64,000 nucleotides of DNA from Haemonchus contortus (Eukaryota; Nematoda; Chromadorea; Rhabditida; Trichostrongylidae): contig LS997565.1 of assembly GCA_000469685.2 (NCBI GenBank), positions 16,365,293 to 16,429,292 of the forward strand, written 5' to 3'. This document shows, one piece after another, positions 1-11,285 of the stretch; within the stretch, counting starts at the first letter, position 1; each line of letters begins with the position of its first letter. The notes beneath the pieces are model-generated. The model was not told where the DNA came from, searched no databases, and was given only the letters and a program-made list of their open reading frames with translations. The translations under genes and the position numbers were made by a program.

Positions 1-908
1 TCGATTTTGAGTTTCTGCTCAAACTCTGTCCCTGTGGGCGGAGTCTGGTCCTGCCACCCATTGTAAGTATTCCCATCCTGTCGCCCAAACTTCTACCAAG
101 CTTGAACTTTCTAGGGAAACAGAGACAGGATCTATGAATTTCCGCTCGAACCCCGCCCCTATGGGCGGAGTCTGGTCCTGCCATCCACCATGAGTGTTTT
201 CACCCTATCGCCAGTACTTCTACCAAGTTTGAACTTTCCAGGTCCACGGGGACAGGATTCATGAGTTTCCGCTAAAACCCCGCCCCTGCCAACCACCATA
301 AGTTTTCCCACCACGCCGCCTGTATTCCTACCAATTTTGAACTCTTTAGGTCTATGGGAATCGAAGTTATAAATTTTCGTATATAAATGTAAGAAGGGAT
401 GTGAGCTTCGAGGCACGCTCCACCTCAAAGCGTGCCTTGTGGACGGACCCCCCGCTGACGTCACTTGTGCTGGAGACACCTCCGACAATGCTTCTCCCAC
501 ATCAACTTTTTCCTGCTCCGTTGGCGTTTTCCAAACAGAATTATAAATGTTCTCATAAAGCATTGCATTTCTGGAGAACGCCTTAGATCGAATTGGGGAG
601 GGGTGGGTCTCCCCAATTCGATCTAACCCACCAATGCACACCTCTAGCCACCTTTAAACCCCGGTTTCGAAGCCGTCTTGTGACTGAATTTGAAATCATG
701 TTCCTCGGTAGACCTCATTTCGATGCACGCCACGTACACTATGGGCGGGGCTCCGCCAAGCTGATGTGTGCTTTATACTTCTCGGGACATGACCACCCAT
801 CCCACGCTTGACCCGGTCTCTCCAGGCAGATCTAAAGGAGCTAAGGAATTTTGTGACAGACATACAGGCAGGCAGGCAGGCAGACGAAGCGCTTTATAGA
901 AAGTAGGA
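1..908 (-). mobile_element. Helitron-like non-autonomous element, copy A (3' part outside window)
   Basis: Read on the minus strand, the element starts at 908 with A|TCCTACTTTCTATAAAGC, then a short GTCT/GCCT microsatellite (868-882), then the conserved stretch containing TCTGCCTGGAGAGACC, then GC-rich minisatellite units with the motif GGCGGAGTCTGG on the plus strand. The same order and sequence recur on the plus strand at 23538-24900, so this is a second copy of that family. It is cut by the left window edge and its CTGG end is not visible. ORFs here are repeat artefacts. Helitron assignment is an inference from the termini. Confidence 0.6.
583..626. repeat. Perfect 18-bp inverted repeat inside copy A
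   Basis: The arm at 583-600 (TTAGATCGAATTGGGGAG) is the exact reverse complement of 609-626, with an 8-nt G-rich loop. The related copy at 24650 has only one arm followed by different sequence, so the palindrome is specific to this copy and probably arose by local inverted duplication. Confidence 0.8.
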
Positions 909-1434
909 TAATTATAGCAGGCGTTGTTGCTAATGACGTACCCTCAGGAACTTTGATAGACTTCAAACCTGAGCTTTCCATAATCTTCAGGAGACCATTT
1001 CGTAGAACTCGACGATCTAAATTGAACCATATAGCATACTATATAAAAATGCGCAAACCAATCTAGTTACAGAGAAAATGACGAAAAACTGCGAATCCGC
1101 GTTTTTTTGTGATCTTTTGAACATTTAAGGTAGGCAATGTACATCGTATTTTCTTTTCTGAATTGATCTGGGTTGAATTACACGATGGCTCGAACTACAG
1201 GCGAACTCTGATCATGAAGTCCCATGGTAGCGGTTTCGCAACGATTACTGTAATCATCCTTTTTCGACTTTTTCGCAATTCCCACGACACATCAGGATTT
1301 TTGTTCTTAACGTATAACGCAATATTTTCACTTTCATTCTTAATTTGTTCGGTATCGAGATATATCTCCGAATGCTAGTAGATATGAAGCAACATATGCT
1401 AGCTTCTTTATATCTCAAGAAAGCCTTGACTTAC
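909..1434. other. Non-coding, probable R1 intron or spacer
   Basis: This lies between the Helitron-like copy and the donor site of the first L-domain exon of R1 (1428-1434 on the minus strand). It is AT-rich with only short ORFs. No recognisable gene or repeat was seen. Confidence 0.5.
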
Positions 1435-1877
1435 TGCAACTATCGTTCCACTGTAGCTTTGTTTCTACTTTGACCTCGATTTCTTTTCTGACATTAATTG
1501 AATGACAGATGCTTGGGTTGTTACTAAACCAGAAGTGCGGCTTGGGTCCCGTCACCTTCATGTCCAGGACAGCGGCAATGTTCTTCAGCTTGTGATTGTT
1601 AAGTATCCTAACCACACGAGCTAAAACAAATCCCGATGAGTTCTTCTATTTTTGGCGTATTGGCATGAGGGAACCAAATCCTCACGTTGCCATCCGTCAA
1701 CAGTGAGATTCCTGAGTATGTTCAAATTCTCATCCGATATGTCGTCTATGGTAATAGTCCCGTAAACCTTGCTTATCCGCTTCCATGCTTCCCTCATGTC
1801 TTCATCACTTGGGTATTTCAAATCACCAACTAATGCCGTGCAGTCTTTACGCTTCAAGGCCATTTTTATCGTGCAGT
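1435..1877 (-). CDS. R1 exon: first receptor L domain, frameshifted
   Basis: This exon encodes a receptor L-domain fold: a cysteine start (KDCTALVGDLKYP), then ITIDDISDENLNILRNL, then VRILNNHKLKNIA, ending WNDSC. The acceptor is GATTCTTCAG at 1878 and the donor GTAAGTC at 1434, both on the minus strand. It aligns residue by residue with the exon at 49588-50034, including both splice sites, but is 443 nt rather than 447 nt. The reading frame breaks once near 1620-1635. The shift could mark a pseudogene or a sequence error. L domains form the ligand-binding face of insulin/EGF-type receptors; nematodes have a large secreted or membrane family of them. Ligand unknown. Confidence 0.7.
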
Positions 1878-2115
1878 CTGAAGAATCAAAAGCCTGACTT
1901 TCTCAGAGATTCTGCCTGCCATGGTGATGGCGTCCTGGAGCTGGAAGAAAATGATAAAATTTGAGCCACGGTTTCTGGCCACGGATCCTCTTCTCCTGGA
2001 TCCGTTACCAGAAAAAGAGCACAGAAAACTTCCCTGAGTTTGAGATTGACTCGTAGCCCTGGCAATGTTTCAGACCAAATTCATCGCAGCAACTACATGA
2101 CTTCAAAAGCCTAAC

Positions 2116-2200
2116 CGTGCGGACTTCCCACGTCTACATCAAACGGTGCATTGGTGACTTGCTCTCGACGCAACTTCTCATTAGCTCTGATGAAAACTTC
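2116..2200 (-). CDS. R1 exon of 85 nt before the first L domain
   Basis: The minus strand reads acceptor TTTTTATAG, then 28 codons starting EVFIRANEKL and containing NAPFDVDVG, then donor GTTAG. Length (85 nt) and phases (0 in, 1 out) are identical to the exon at 51052-51136, whose product starts EIFIRANEKL. Conservation of sequence and exon shape in two loci 49 kb apart is the main evidence. Domain not recognised by itself; it probably forms the region ahead of the L domain. Confidence 0.7.
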
Positions 2201-3372
2201 CTATAAAAACACGTTTAGATATTCATCTTCATCCGATTTCTGGTTCCTTGATGCTAAGATTAAGGATGTAGATCCAGTGGTTTATGGTGAATGGAGGTGG
2301 AGTAATCGAGTCATTTACTAAACATCCCTCACATTTCTCACCCTTTAACGTGATGTGAAGAAAGTCCCCCATTCGTTACATCAGCCAAGACCTTTCAAAT
2401 CATCCACCATGTTACCTTTGTGACTGTAGCTACTGCTACAATGCTTACGATGTTCCATTGTATCGTATCGTTTATGCAGATTCAACAGCGACTGCGCTAC
2501 TGCTCGTTCTTCGATGTTAGCGAGCCGAGCGAAATGGCAGATTGACCACCGACAAGTGATAGTTATCCATCGTTGTACGCGAACCACGCAAGCTTTGAAA
2601 TATTCCAACGCTGTTCACGTGTATTTGTCAATAATTACACATGGTGTCAGACTTACAAGGATCTCGGGAATCTTCCATTTTTTCTCTGGTCTCCGACTTC
2701 CTATGTCCAACCAATATCTCGCTTCGACTACTACGTTCAATATCCGGCCGAAACCACTATCAACAACCAAGACACAGGCAGCCGATTAAGTCGTCAGTGC
2801 TCAGTCAGGCTAATTAATATCAAGCTGAAGCCGTGCACTGTAGCACTTCAGAGATCCACTTCCCGCGCGGTGTCAAGTACGCGAAACTTGAACAATTTTA
2901 GCCCACCGTACCGAACACTAGACATCTCCACCCGTTCACTACAGTGACTTTGTGAGTGGGAGTAATGATCTTCGTCACGACAATGTCATTTGAACATCGG
3001 TGGACGTAACTCATTTCATACATCTACTTACCATAACTCAAACTTTGACAAAAATGTTGCTGTATTATTGAACAGTGTCTTTTGATGACATTACAACGAT
3101 AGAATAGAACTGTCAATGCCTCGCATATCGAATTCTCAAACTGATTCTCAAAATCAAGAGCGATTCATCCATTCAAAAAAGTAATAAATCATTCCCAATG
3201 GCTCAATCACAATATAGCTTCAAAAGTTGACCTCTTTTTTGATCTCCATATCTTTTCGAAGAGATATTCGCCTCAGATTTTTATTTCCATAAACCATCAA
3301 ACTGTATTTATACTCTGAATGCATAGATGAAAACTATTATTTCGGAGAAAATGAGCGCCAACAGTTCCATAC
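2201..3372. other. R1 intron region with a possible decayed exon
   Basis: On the minus strand, 2206-2530 shows patchy similarity to the candidate R2 exon at 51189-51466, but no continuous frame or clean donor could be found, so an exon is not called. The rest is AT-rich and looks non-coding. Confidence 0.4.
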
Positions 3373-3478
3373 CGCAAAATTTGAAATTTGCTCTCAAGCT
3401 CATAAAGGAACTCAGTGGTATATTCTCAAGCTTGTCGAGTTCGGCCATGATAATACAACCAGTGAAGTTGAAAATTTG
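3373..3478 (-). CDS. R1 exon of 106 nt
   Basis: The acceptor TTTTTTAG and donor GTATGG bound a 106-nt exon (phase 0 in, 1 out) containing NFTGCIIMAELDKLENIPL. The exon at 52348-52453 has the same length, phases and residues (NFTGCIIMANLDKLESIPL). NFT is a potential N-glycosylation site, in keeping with an extracellular segment. The LDKLENIP wording resembles an L-domain strand and turn, but the exon is too short for a firm domain call. Confidence 0.7.
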
Positions 3479-4371
3479 CTAAAAAATTCGGTAACATGCG
3501 AGTTCTGGTAGGTTTCAAACAATGGATTTTCAAAAACCCAGAATTACTCAGACTTTGTTTCTGTTCATAATAATTTGAGAAACCCCTTAGAGAGACAACC
3601 ATTCTGACACTAGACACTCTAGTAGGGTTCCTCAGCACAATAAATTCCCTCGGAATGTCTTTATAGCACCCTACTTCCTGAGCCCACATTTGACGACAAA
3701 GTGACACCAAAGGGTTATGGATTATAGAGGAGCTTTGATATCCAGCTTTTTTATCAAAATTGGAATCTTCCGATTCCAACATCAACTCATTCACGGGTAT
3801 CACACTTGACCTTGGAGAGAAGTTATTGTGATGACCTCAAACCAAAACAAGATGAACCGATTTCGCTCGGCGCAACCGTTTAATTCAGAATCAAGAAGCT
3901 AGTCAAAATATGGATAATAAGCGCGTGGGCTATACGCCACGCAATTTCTCCGAAATCCTCGTGCATCAGGTCCTCCCTTTCATTGGTCTACCGGCGCACT
4001 GACATTGCTGGAACTGAGCGGTGAAGATGCTCTCTAATGCTGCCGATTGATGACCTTTCCTAATTTTTTACACACAGCCCTTCTTACCTTCAAGTATACA
4101 AGTCATCAGCCGAGATCCTTGAGTGATTTATGGTCTAATATGTTTTCTAATTGCTGCCAACTTCTTAACAGAAGAGTGTGTGATCTCTCATACTTCAATT
4201 TCGAGGCGTAATCGTAACCCAGTAAAAAGGAATGAGCCGAACTTCAATTCTCTTCGTTGACTCTGATCGGTCCTCACACTGCACGTCACTCATTATTTGT
4301 CAGCCTATTCTACCATCTCATCTCACCCTATGGAACATGGTAAAATATCAAGACTTTATTGCACATACCTA
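3479..4371. other. R1 intron sequence
   Basis: A minus-strand ORF at 3426-3803 covers part of this stretch without splice support or a recognised domain. Otherwise AT-rich sequence with no feature I can support. Confidence 0.4.
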
Positions 4372-5245
4372 CCAGTTGGGCTATGCACGTTAACGCGCGC
4401 ATCATATTAATTAATTAATTAATTGATCTGGATACGCAGCGCTTCGATTAGTGGAGCCAAAAGCAACTTTCGACGCAGAAGTTACTATAATGATTGGCTT
4501 ACAGAACTTTTCTCCGTAATAAAATAAAATAGCTCATTTCATTGCTACTAACAATTGGATGTGCTCACCATCTCTATGAGCAGAGACTTCTGGAAAAGGC
4601 CCTGTGACTCTTCATATCTCAAAGAGAAGCAGACTACAAGGGTAGATGGATGCTATCAATGGAACTTTTTTTCTAAGTATATGTATATCATTGGTATAGG
4701 CTCCAAGATTATTGGCGGTTACTGGGAAGTTTTGTAGCGAATAATATCAAAGCAAAGAGGAACCGTGATCCCTCCTTGAGTCACAAAGTTTGCTGGATAG
4801 TGGTCATAATATAACAGCATTAAACGAACTTGAAACTAACTGAACTTTCACCTCTTCATAATAAAGAAGCTTTAATCGGTTCATGTCACTGCACTTACCA
4901 CAAAATTTTTATCACCCTACTTTACTATCCCGCCTTATCGAATGGAACATACTAACAAACCAAAACTACATACGTTTAATACCGAACTGATTTCTACGTC
5001 AGGTTCTATTTGCTAGATGGGTCTTGCTTTCTGGGCTTTTATCCGCTGTTATCAGTTCGACCCAGTCATCTAGCAAAGGACCGGGTTTTCGTAAAAAGGA
5101 CCGTGACTGAAGATGTGACTCCTGCCTTTTAATTCTTCTTATCAGTCTCTACTAAATGTTTTTACTTTACACTACATACCATTAGTGTTCGCAGCCTGCT
5201 GCCTGTTCTCATTTTAAATTTGAACGTTGAAGGCACAGTGGGACA
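4372..5245 (-). mobile_element. Helitron-like element, copy H, 5' truncated
   Basis: On the minus strand the element ends at 4372 with CGTGCATAGCCCAACTGG|T, the same 3' terminus as copies at 21384 and 53852. The interior at 4850-5110 matches 60590-60790 and 11040-11270, and a decayed minisatellite unit (GTTCAAATTT) sits at 5175-5245. No TCCTACT 5' end is found; the element runs into the leader of an RTE-like LINE. ORFs are spurious. Confidence 0.6.
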
Positions 5246-6478
5246 GTAGGTAAGAGTGCAGGGTTCCAGCGCTAAGATCTTGAATAGATCTGTAGAATCA
5301 GTGAAGGGAAATCTGCCTATCGCCAGCAGTGGGTTCCAGTAGCACTTTGCGAGCGCTAGAAAAAAAAAGTTCAACAAGCTTTTGGAACCATATCCTCTAT
5401 GACCAGTTTGTGGTCATCGAGCATTGAATACATTTCAAAGCGATCGCGTCGTTTTGACTTGACTGAAACCAGGGTGTGGTTAGGCATAAAGGAAACTAGC
5501 ACGGTGGTAGTGTTGATCCGTATAATATCATCACTGTATCGCAGACGAAGAGGAAAATGAGAGTCGGTCAGCTTTGCGTTCTTATGCGGTTAGAGCAAGG
5601 GGAGGTAGTTTTCCAATTAGGATAGGAGGATTGGAGGACTGGGGTGGACGAGATGGCTTCCTCAGACGGAATGCTGAAAACTCGCCGTCCCGGGTGTTTC
5701 CAAAGGTCCTGGTGAAGGTCTGCATGTTCCTGGTATTAAACAAAATGCCAAGTTCTTGTTATGGTGGTGATGTCTGCTCCTCCAAGTGGTACCACCGGGA
5801 ACTGCTCACTCTATGGGCTGAGCTGATCGCATACATCTAAATGCAGACAACAGTATCCCGTGACAGGCCGGCCTAGGAGCACCCACGTCACATCAAAAAT
5901 GTTAACGGCACTATATGAATTTCGGTTTAATGCTACGGCGTCTACGGGAGCCGACGCGCACTCGCAATGGCCCGTGAGTGTTAGGAGTATGCGAGGGTCT
6001 CCGGAGCAAGGACGGCATCGGGGGCAATTAAGCTAGTCCAAAAGTCCCGCAACGTACGTAAGACTTGCGTTGCGACACTAAACGTTGGTGCGCTAGAGTA
6101 ACGCTCTTACGAGTTAGCGGAAGCTCTAGAGCGTCGACGAATTGATTCCTGTGCCAACGAGATGTGGTCCTGCTGCAAGTCCAGGGACAGAGGCTACGAC
6201 TTCAAAGTTGTTTCTTATAGTTGCTCCAAAACCACTAAGCCGTTGGAATAATAGTCTCTGAACGGTTCTGTGACTCGACATTTAGCGTGAAGCGCTTCGA
6301 TGATCTCCTAATGAAGATCGTGGTAGTCATCGAACGCTAAAATACCTTTTGGCGGATGGCAGACAGACACTGAAACGATGGCGAGAGTACTTCACAAACA
6401 ACTCAACAGCCGGATTCACTCATTCCGCCATCCCCTGCGCTCCGCTAGTACTCGGTCCCGTTCAGAAGATAACCGTGA

Positions 6479-7116
6479 ATGAGACCACTGCTTCGAAAAA
6501 AAATGAAATACGGCAAAGCAACTCGTCCTGACGACTTACGACTCCGATACTTGTGGGAATCGAAAGGCTGGAATCCTGCAAGATGGTTGACGGAATTCTT
6601 CAACCAGGTCGTTGCAGAGAAGAAGGTGTCTGAGAGTTGGCAACAGAGTACGACGATCCCTATCTGGAAAAGGAAAGGCAGTCCTGGAGAGTGCGCTTGC
6701 TACAGTCCAATTCGCCTGCTCTCGCACAGCATGAAAATTTTTGAGCGAAATGTGGACAGCCGTATCCGCGACATCTTCGAGCTGACAATCAGTGCGGTAT
6801 GGTGTCTGGTTACAGCATCATTGATGCCATACACGCCACTCGCCTTCGTCTAGGAAAACATCGTGAGAAACAAAGAGCGGTACATTTTGCCTTTCTAGAA
6901 CTGGAGAAGGCTTCCAAACGGGTCCCACGTGACGTCATATGGTATGCCTCACGACAGCACGGCATTCCCGAAGAGATTAACGAGTGGATACGCATCCTTT
7001 ACTCTCGTCCAAAGAGCCGTGTGCGAATGGAGCGGGAATATCGGAGGATTTTTCCATCTCAATTGGAGCACAGCAAGGCTCTGCGTTATCCCCACTACTA
7101 TTTGTTGCCGTTATAG
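6479..7116 (+). pseudogene. RTE reverse transcriptase fragments in shifted frames
   Basis: Two overlapping open stretches (6479-6853 and 6799-7116) carry consecutive parts of one RTE reverse transcriptase: KYGKATRPDDL, STTIPIWKRKG, then DAIHATRLRLGKHREKQ and ALRQHG-like. The first conserved Asp region reads ELEKASKRV where active elements have DLEKAFDRV. The YADD region lies downstream in another frame (CTATGCGGACGACG at 7163). Role when active: target-primed reverse transcription. Here inactive. Confidence 0.7.
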
Positions 7117-7585
7117 ATATCATTACGAGAGATCTGTAGAAGCCGATTCCATGGACGCTTCTCTATGCGGACGACGTGGTGCCTGCCAGCATAGACAAAA
7201 GCGAGCTCGAACAACAGGTGCAAACCTGGTCGGACCGTCTGGCTATGTTCGCACTTAGATTGAATGTCAAGAAAACCGAGCACTCGACCACCGATCTACG
7301 CGAGCCAGGCTCTATCAAGATCAATGGTGCTTGGCTCACATGAACAACAACATTCAAGTATCTTGAATCGACAACTTCGTCTGACGGCAGCCTGGTTTTT
7401 GAAACGAATTCTCGCGTGAATGCACATGGTTGAAGTGACGTTCGATGACAGGCGTGCTCTGCGATAAGATCATGCCGAGCGTCTTAAATCCAAGATCTAC
7501 AATAGAACCGTCACCCGGCCGGTCGCAAATTACGGCGCTGAGCGCTAGTCTGCGACCAAAGAAGTTGAAACCCGGCTCAGTGTGT

Positions 7586-7629
7586 AGACCAAGATGCTGC
7601 GCTGGAGAGCCAGCGCAGCATTTCGGTCT
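7586..7629. repeat. Inverted duplication in the LINE
   Basis: ATGCTGCGCTGG (7594-7605) is followed after AGAG by its exact reverse complement (7610-7621), and the outer AGACC/GGTCT also pair. Intact RTE copies have only one arm coding for MLRW here, so this copy gained an inverted duplication. Confidence 0.7.
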
Positions 7630-8293
7630 AACACGACTATACCGCAAAAGTAATGTCGTCATCAGGGAGCGATTGGGTGTTGCGCCCATTGTCGATAAAA
7701 TATGCGAAGTCGTGTCAGATGTTATGGTCATTTCCTCGCGCAAATGATGGCAGTGTCCATCAGATCGATCTCAAACTGGATCTTCATGTGTCCTGAAAGA
7801 GGCCTATAGGACGCCCAAGGCAGCGATGGCTCGATACGTTGCACGAAGACCTGAAAATGATTAATATCCACCCCGACCAAGCATTTAATCTGGAGAAGTG
7901 GCGCCAACATATCAGAAAAGCGGACCGCGCCTGCAAGCGGGACAGGCGCTTGAGTGTAAGAAGAAGACTATGTTCTTGCTGTACTAACACTGTTATTGTG
8001 CCCACCCCCTCCCCTCCTCCCCGACTACTTTTATCTATACATGCATGGCGTGGTTACCATAAGTCTACTCTAGAACAAGGTCAATATCAGAGCGTGTAAA
8101 ACAGCTTGAGTAATAGTTCCCACATAAAATATCGGCACTCTGTAATTGTCGCCAACCATTCTTCCGTATATAAAAAAACAGTCATCCCTGAAGGCCGAGA
8201 AGTATTGATTCACTCCTTTGAAAAGGCATTCTGAAACAAATTCTCGATCTCACGGTGAGACAGATGACCTCAGAGAAGGAGAGATGAACTCAC

Positions 8294-8353
8294 CTCTGGT
8301 TCTTTCATTGATTGGATACGATTCATTCACTGGGTACACTACCTGGGTATCTT
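8294..8353 (-). CDS. R1 exon 2 (short, after signal peptide)
   Basis: On the minus strand the acceptor GATTTCAG is followed by 60 nt and the donor GTGAGT, phase 1 on both sides. The product contains VNESYPINERTR, matching SEADPINEQTR of the R2 exon at 62079-62129. The intron to exon 1 is only 52 nt (8354-8405). This would be the N-terminus of the mature protein. Confidence 0.65.
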
Positions 8354-8405
8354 CTGAAATCTCACACTCATCCATGAGAAGCGCTGTCATTAGTTGTTAT
8401 CTCAC

Positions 8406-8478
8406 CTGCTGTTGGAGCCATAAGTTCAACAACAACCAGGGCTGAAGCGAGGGCACCCTTGAGTAGCTGGAACCACAT
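8406..8478 (-). CDS. R1 exon 1, signal peptide
   Basis: ATG at 8478 opens 24 codons: MWFQLLKG, then a hydrophobic run ALASALVVVELMA, then PTA, ending phase 1 at donor GTGAGATAAC. This is a typical secretory signal peptide, so the receptor is secreted or a type I membrane protein. Joining to exon 2 keeps the frame. The start is chosen because the donor phase, signal-peptide shape and position match R2 exon 1 (62189-62276). An upstream open frame (8488-8748, minus) also has a hydrophobic start but ends in a stop before this ATG. Confidence 0.65.
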
Positions 8479-9930
8479 ACTCTCGATTCATTCACGTACG
8501 TGAGGCAAGCACTCGAGGCAAGCAGCCGCAGCAACAGTTCGCCACAGGACAATGATGAAAACTGAATAACACTTCCCGGCTTTGCTCATCGAGTAGTGAT
8601 AATGATCATAGCTAACGAATTGCTTGTGCTGAGGGGTGGGAGCAGCAAACAGACAAAGTCCCAGGAGAAGCACCTCGGGAAAAGAGCGGATGGACAAGTC
8701 TAAAATCTTAGATTCCTGCTTTTCTCCGTCCACGAATTTTATGGTCATTTAACCCCAGGATGCTCTGTACTGCTGTGTGCTCATTCACAGTGGGGTCTAC
8801 GACTAATTTACAGCGACTTAGCTAGAGAAGAGCTACTTGCCAGTTTACAGATTCTATGGATTTGGAAGATTGCTCATTTATAATATTAAAAGGCATCATA
8901 CGTTCCCTAAAACATACTCTTGCATTGATCACTGGAAAGATGTATCGAAATCCTTAGCAAGTGCCCTTGAGACTATATCATTTCTGTACTGTTTTCAGAA
9001 GCTTCATAGGGAGAATGAACCCTGAAGTCCTTTTGAAACTTTTATTACGATTGTGACAATCGAGGGTGGACACCTACAATCGCCTTAATTCCACTGACAT
9101 CGAACGTTATTTTAATTTTCTCTCCCTCCTCTCTCCATTTTCTCTCCCATAATGATTTCCACAGTAAGAATCGCTCCTCTCCACGTTAGCAGTCCGTTAG
9201 CTGTGTTTGAATTGAAACGCTACTTAGACATGTTCGCCCTCCTGAATTTTCGGTAATGCTCCAGTTTGAGGTGACAACGAGTTCGAAAACGTAAGGAGTT
9301 AAAGAAAGCGTTCGCGAACATTTAGGGTCATCCAGATAATGACGAAAGATGAAAGAGAGGGTGGAGAATAGTACGATGGAGGCGAAGAAAGCACAGGAAT
9401 CGGTGTTCCAAGAGAGATAGAAGGTTTCAAAAAAGGCGCCAGAAACGGAGCTGGACGCGAATCAGATTAAAAAATAACGTAGAAGGGGTGTTTGGAGGAG
9501 CTGTACAAAGTGTATCAATGCGTACAGCTGACCACAGTTAGCAAAAATGCCCTCTAATATTAACTCAAATTCAGAGCAGAATCGACTCACCTTTCTTATC
9601 CTCGTATAGGAGAAAACTAGAAAGATGTCCGCAGCAGCAAAAAGAACAACAACAATACATTCCCTAACAACTCAGCGATCAGCTGATTGCCTGCTGAAGG
9701 TGTGGGAACGATACTCGTCCGACATATCATCGATCGATGGGCGTGGGCGTCGAAGAATACGGTAACTGGCTCACATCATGCACTATCTTTTGAGTTTTCG
9801 TCACGACAGAGTCGTTTGTGTCACCTTTCGGGGCATTGAGGCAACTCAGGAGGAAATCGTAGGGACCATTTTCATCATGAACTGTGCCTTACAGTACCCA
9901 CCTTCGACTCTCTATAAATCCTGGCTTGTC
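8479..9930. other. Upstream region of R1, likely promoter and 5' UTR
   Basis: This stretch lies directly upstream of the R1 start on the minus strand. It contains only short ORFs and no repeat I recognise. No TATA element or trans-splice acceptor could be assigned with confidence. Confidence 0.4.
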
Positions 9931-10300
9931 TTCGAATAGTTCACGTGAAAGTTCTGATTAAAAACGCTATCAAGATAACAAACAAATTTTATTTGCACAC
10001 GTTTCGGCCTTTTCGCCTTCGTCCGAGTCTGAAATCAATTATAATTGCATTCCATTGTCACGGAACAGTTAGAACTTCGTTAAGCAGTTCCCTAGAACAG
10101 GCGACTCTCAGTAGGCATGATGATCAAAGAATACTCAAGGGGCGATAGGTTCAAGCTCACTTTTCGGCAGCCGCGTTCGTCGGTTGGGCGCAGGTTCTTC
10201 ACATTTCGTGCAGGCATAGAGTATTTGATAATGAGTACACTAATTCCAATACCGGTATTCTTTTCTACATTCGAAAGCAAGGTGTCTTATTATCTGCGTT
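9930..10300 (-). repeat. Dispersed repeat, shared with 13890-14020
   Basis: Read on the minus strand, motifs ATCATCATGCCTA, GAACTGCTTAACGAAG and TTTAATCAGAACT recur in order at 13930-14010 on the plus strand. The run GGCGAAAAGGCCGAAACG is also present here. The pattern suggests the 3' end of a retroelement family, but no coding domain is visible. Confidence 0.5.
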
Positions 10301-10529
10301 CCGTTCATTAGTATAGCATTATGCTCTCCGTAGTTCATCTTGTTACATTTTTGTTGTCTAATGTTTTATCGTGTGTTTTTTCTCCTTCAAAAATATAAGT
10401 TGTTAACATGCCAACAGCATGTAATAAATTAAGTAAGTAAGTACTTCTCTCCCTCCTTAAAAGGATACCGGTTTTGTTATCGAACACGGTAAGCTGACTC
10501 ACAGAACTTAGAGGTGCCCTAATATTATG

Positions 10530-11285
10530 TCGGTCGGATCGCCCGGCTAACGACGGGCTTTCCTTCGTCTTCTGCAAAAGCCGGCATGCTCGATTAGAGT
10601 TCTGCGCCCACCGATTCCGTACAATTACTTCAACGTTAATGATCACAACACTTTTTTTTGAAATGGATTCATCTGGCACTACTCGAATTCCTTCAGAATG
10701 GATATCCAGCAATTCTGGGAAGCACTGTCTCATCGTCAGCCAATCAGTTCACCCGGCTAACGCCGAGCTCTCCACCTTCTTCGACAAAGTTGTAGTGATC
10801 GGATACCTCACTCATTCCTTGAAACAAATAATAATCTCCCGTTCACGAAACTTGACACAGGATTACCAGAGCAATGCAAATGGTATTCAGTGTAGGTCGC
10901 TGCTTATGCTTTTGATTGGAACTCTCGATCACGTGCTCTCGTTCTTGAAAGTAAATCAAAATTAATCAAAGCCATGGGCGATACTCTAAAATGCTTCAAG
11001 TAATGATAATACTCAACTGCCCATCGTAGTACCGGTGATGGGTCCCTATCGCTGCACTTACATCCCATTTTTGTCACCCTACTCTAGCATCCCATCTCAT
11101 CCAATGAAACATAATGAACGGACCAAGTTACATCGTTAATACCGAAGGGTTTGGATTTTGTTCGGTAGGTGGCTCTTGCTTTCTTGGACTACTTATCTTC
11201 TCTTATCAGTTATCGTCGGTTACTGTCACCGAATACCTACAATCCCGTCATATCCTACATCACCTGTTAGAACCTACAAAATTCG
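10530..11285 (-). mobile_element. Helitron-like element, copy I (3' half, degenerate)
   Basis: The stretch 10735-11285 matches 59975-60790 over most of its length in the same orientation (for example ACCTACAATCCCG and TTGAAACAAATAATA). Two GC hairpins of the GCCCGGC...GCCGGGC type, near 10543-10560 and 10750-10771, resemble the 3' hairpins of copy E. The terminal CTGG is mutated. The element is interrupted on the right by a CR1-like LINE; the 5' end at 13496-13553 may be its other side. Confidence 0.5.

Larger units (their letters stand above)
5470..8050 (+). mobile_element. RTE-like LINE, internally deleted
   Basis: A GC-rich leader at 5470-6060 is followed by a decayed apurinic endonuclease start (ATLNVG-like at about 6069, then ELAEALERRRID) and a reverse transcriptase region from about 6360. 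Recognisable RT pieces are KWKRKG-type, SPIRLLSHSMKIFER, FLELEKASKRVPRDVIWYA and SVEADSM-region. The 3' end of the ORF reads LHEDLKMINIHPDQAFNLEKW (7839-7960, plus frame), typical of the RTE C-terminus. Most of the endonuclease is missing between about 6330 and 6360, and the frame is broken many times. Non-functional. Inserted in an R1 intron. Confidence 0.75.

Noticed and set aside
3426..3803. 125-codon minus-strand ORF as a gene
   Set aside because: It overlaps the conserved 106-nt R1 exon in a different frame and has no homologue in the R2 locus.
8488..8748. Alternative signal-peptide exon for R1
   Set aside because: Its frame meets a stop before the splice donor, and its own GTACGT donor gives the wrong phase for exon 2.
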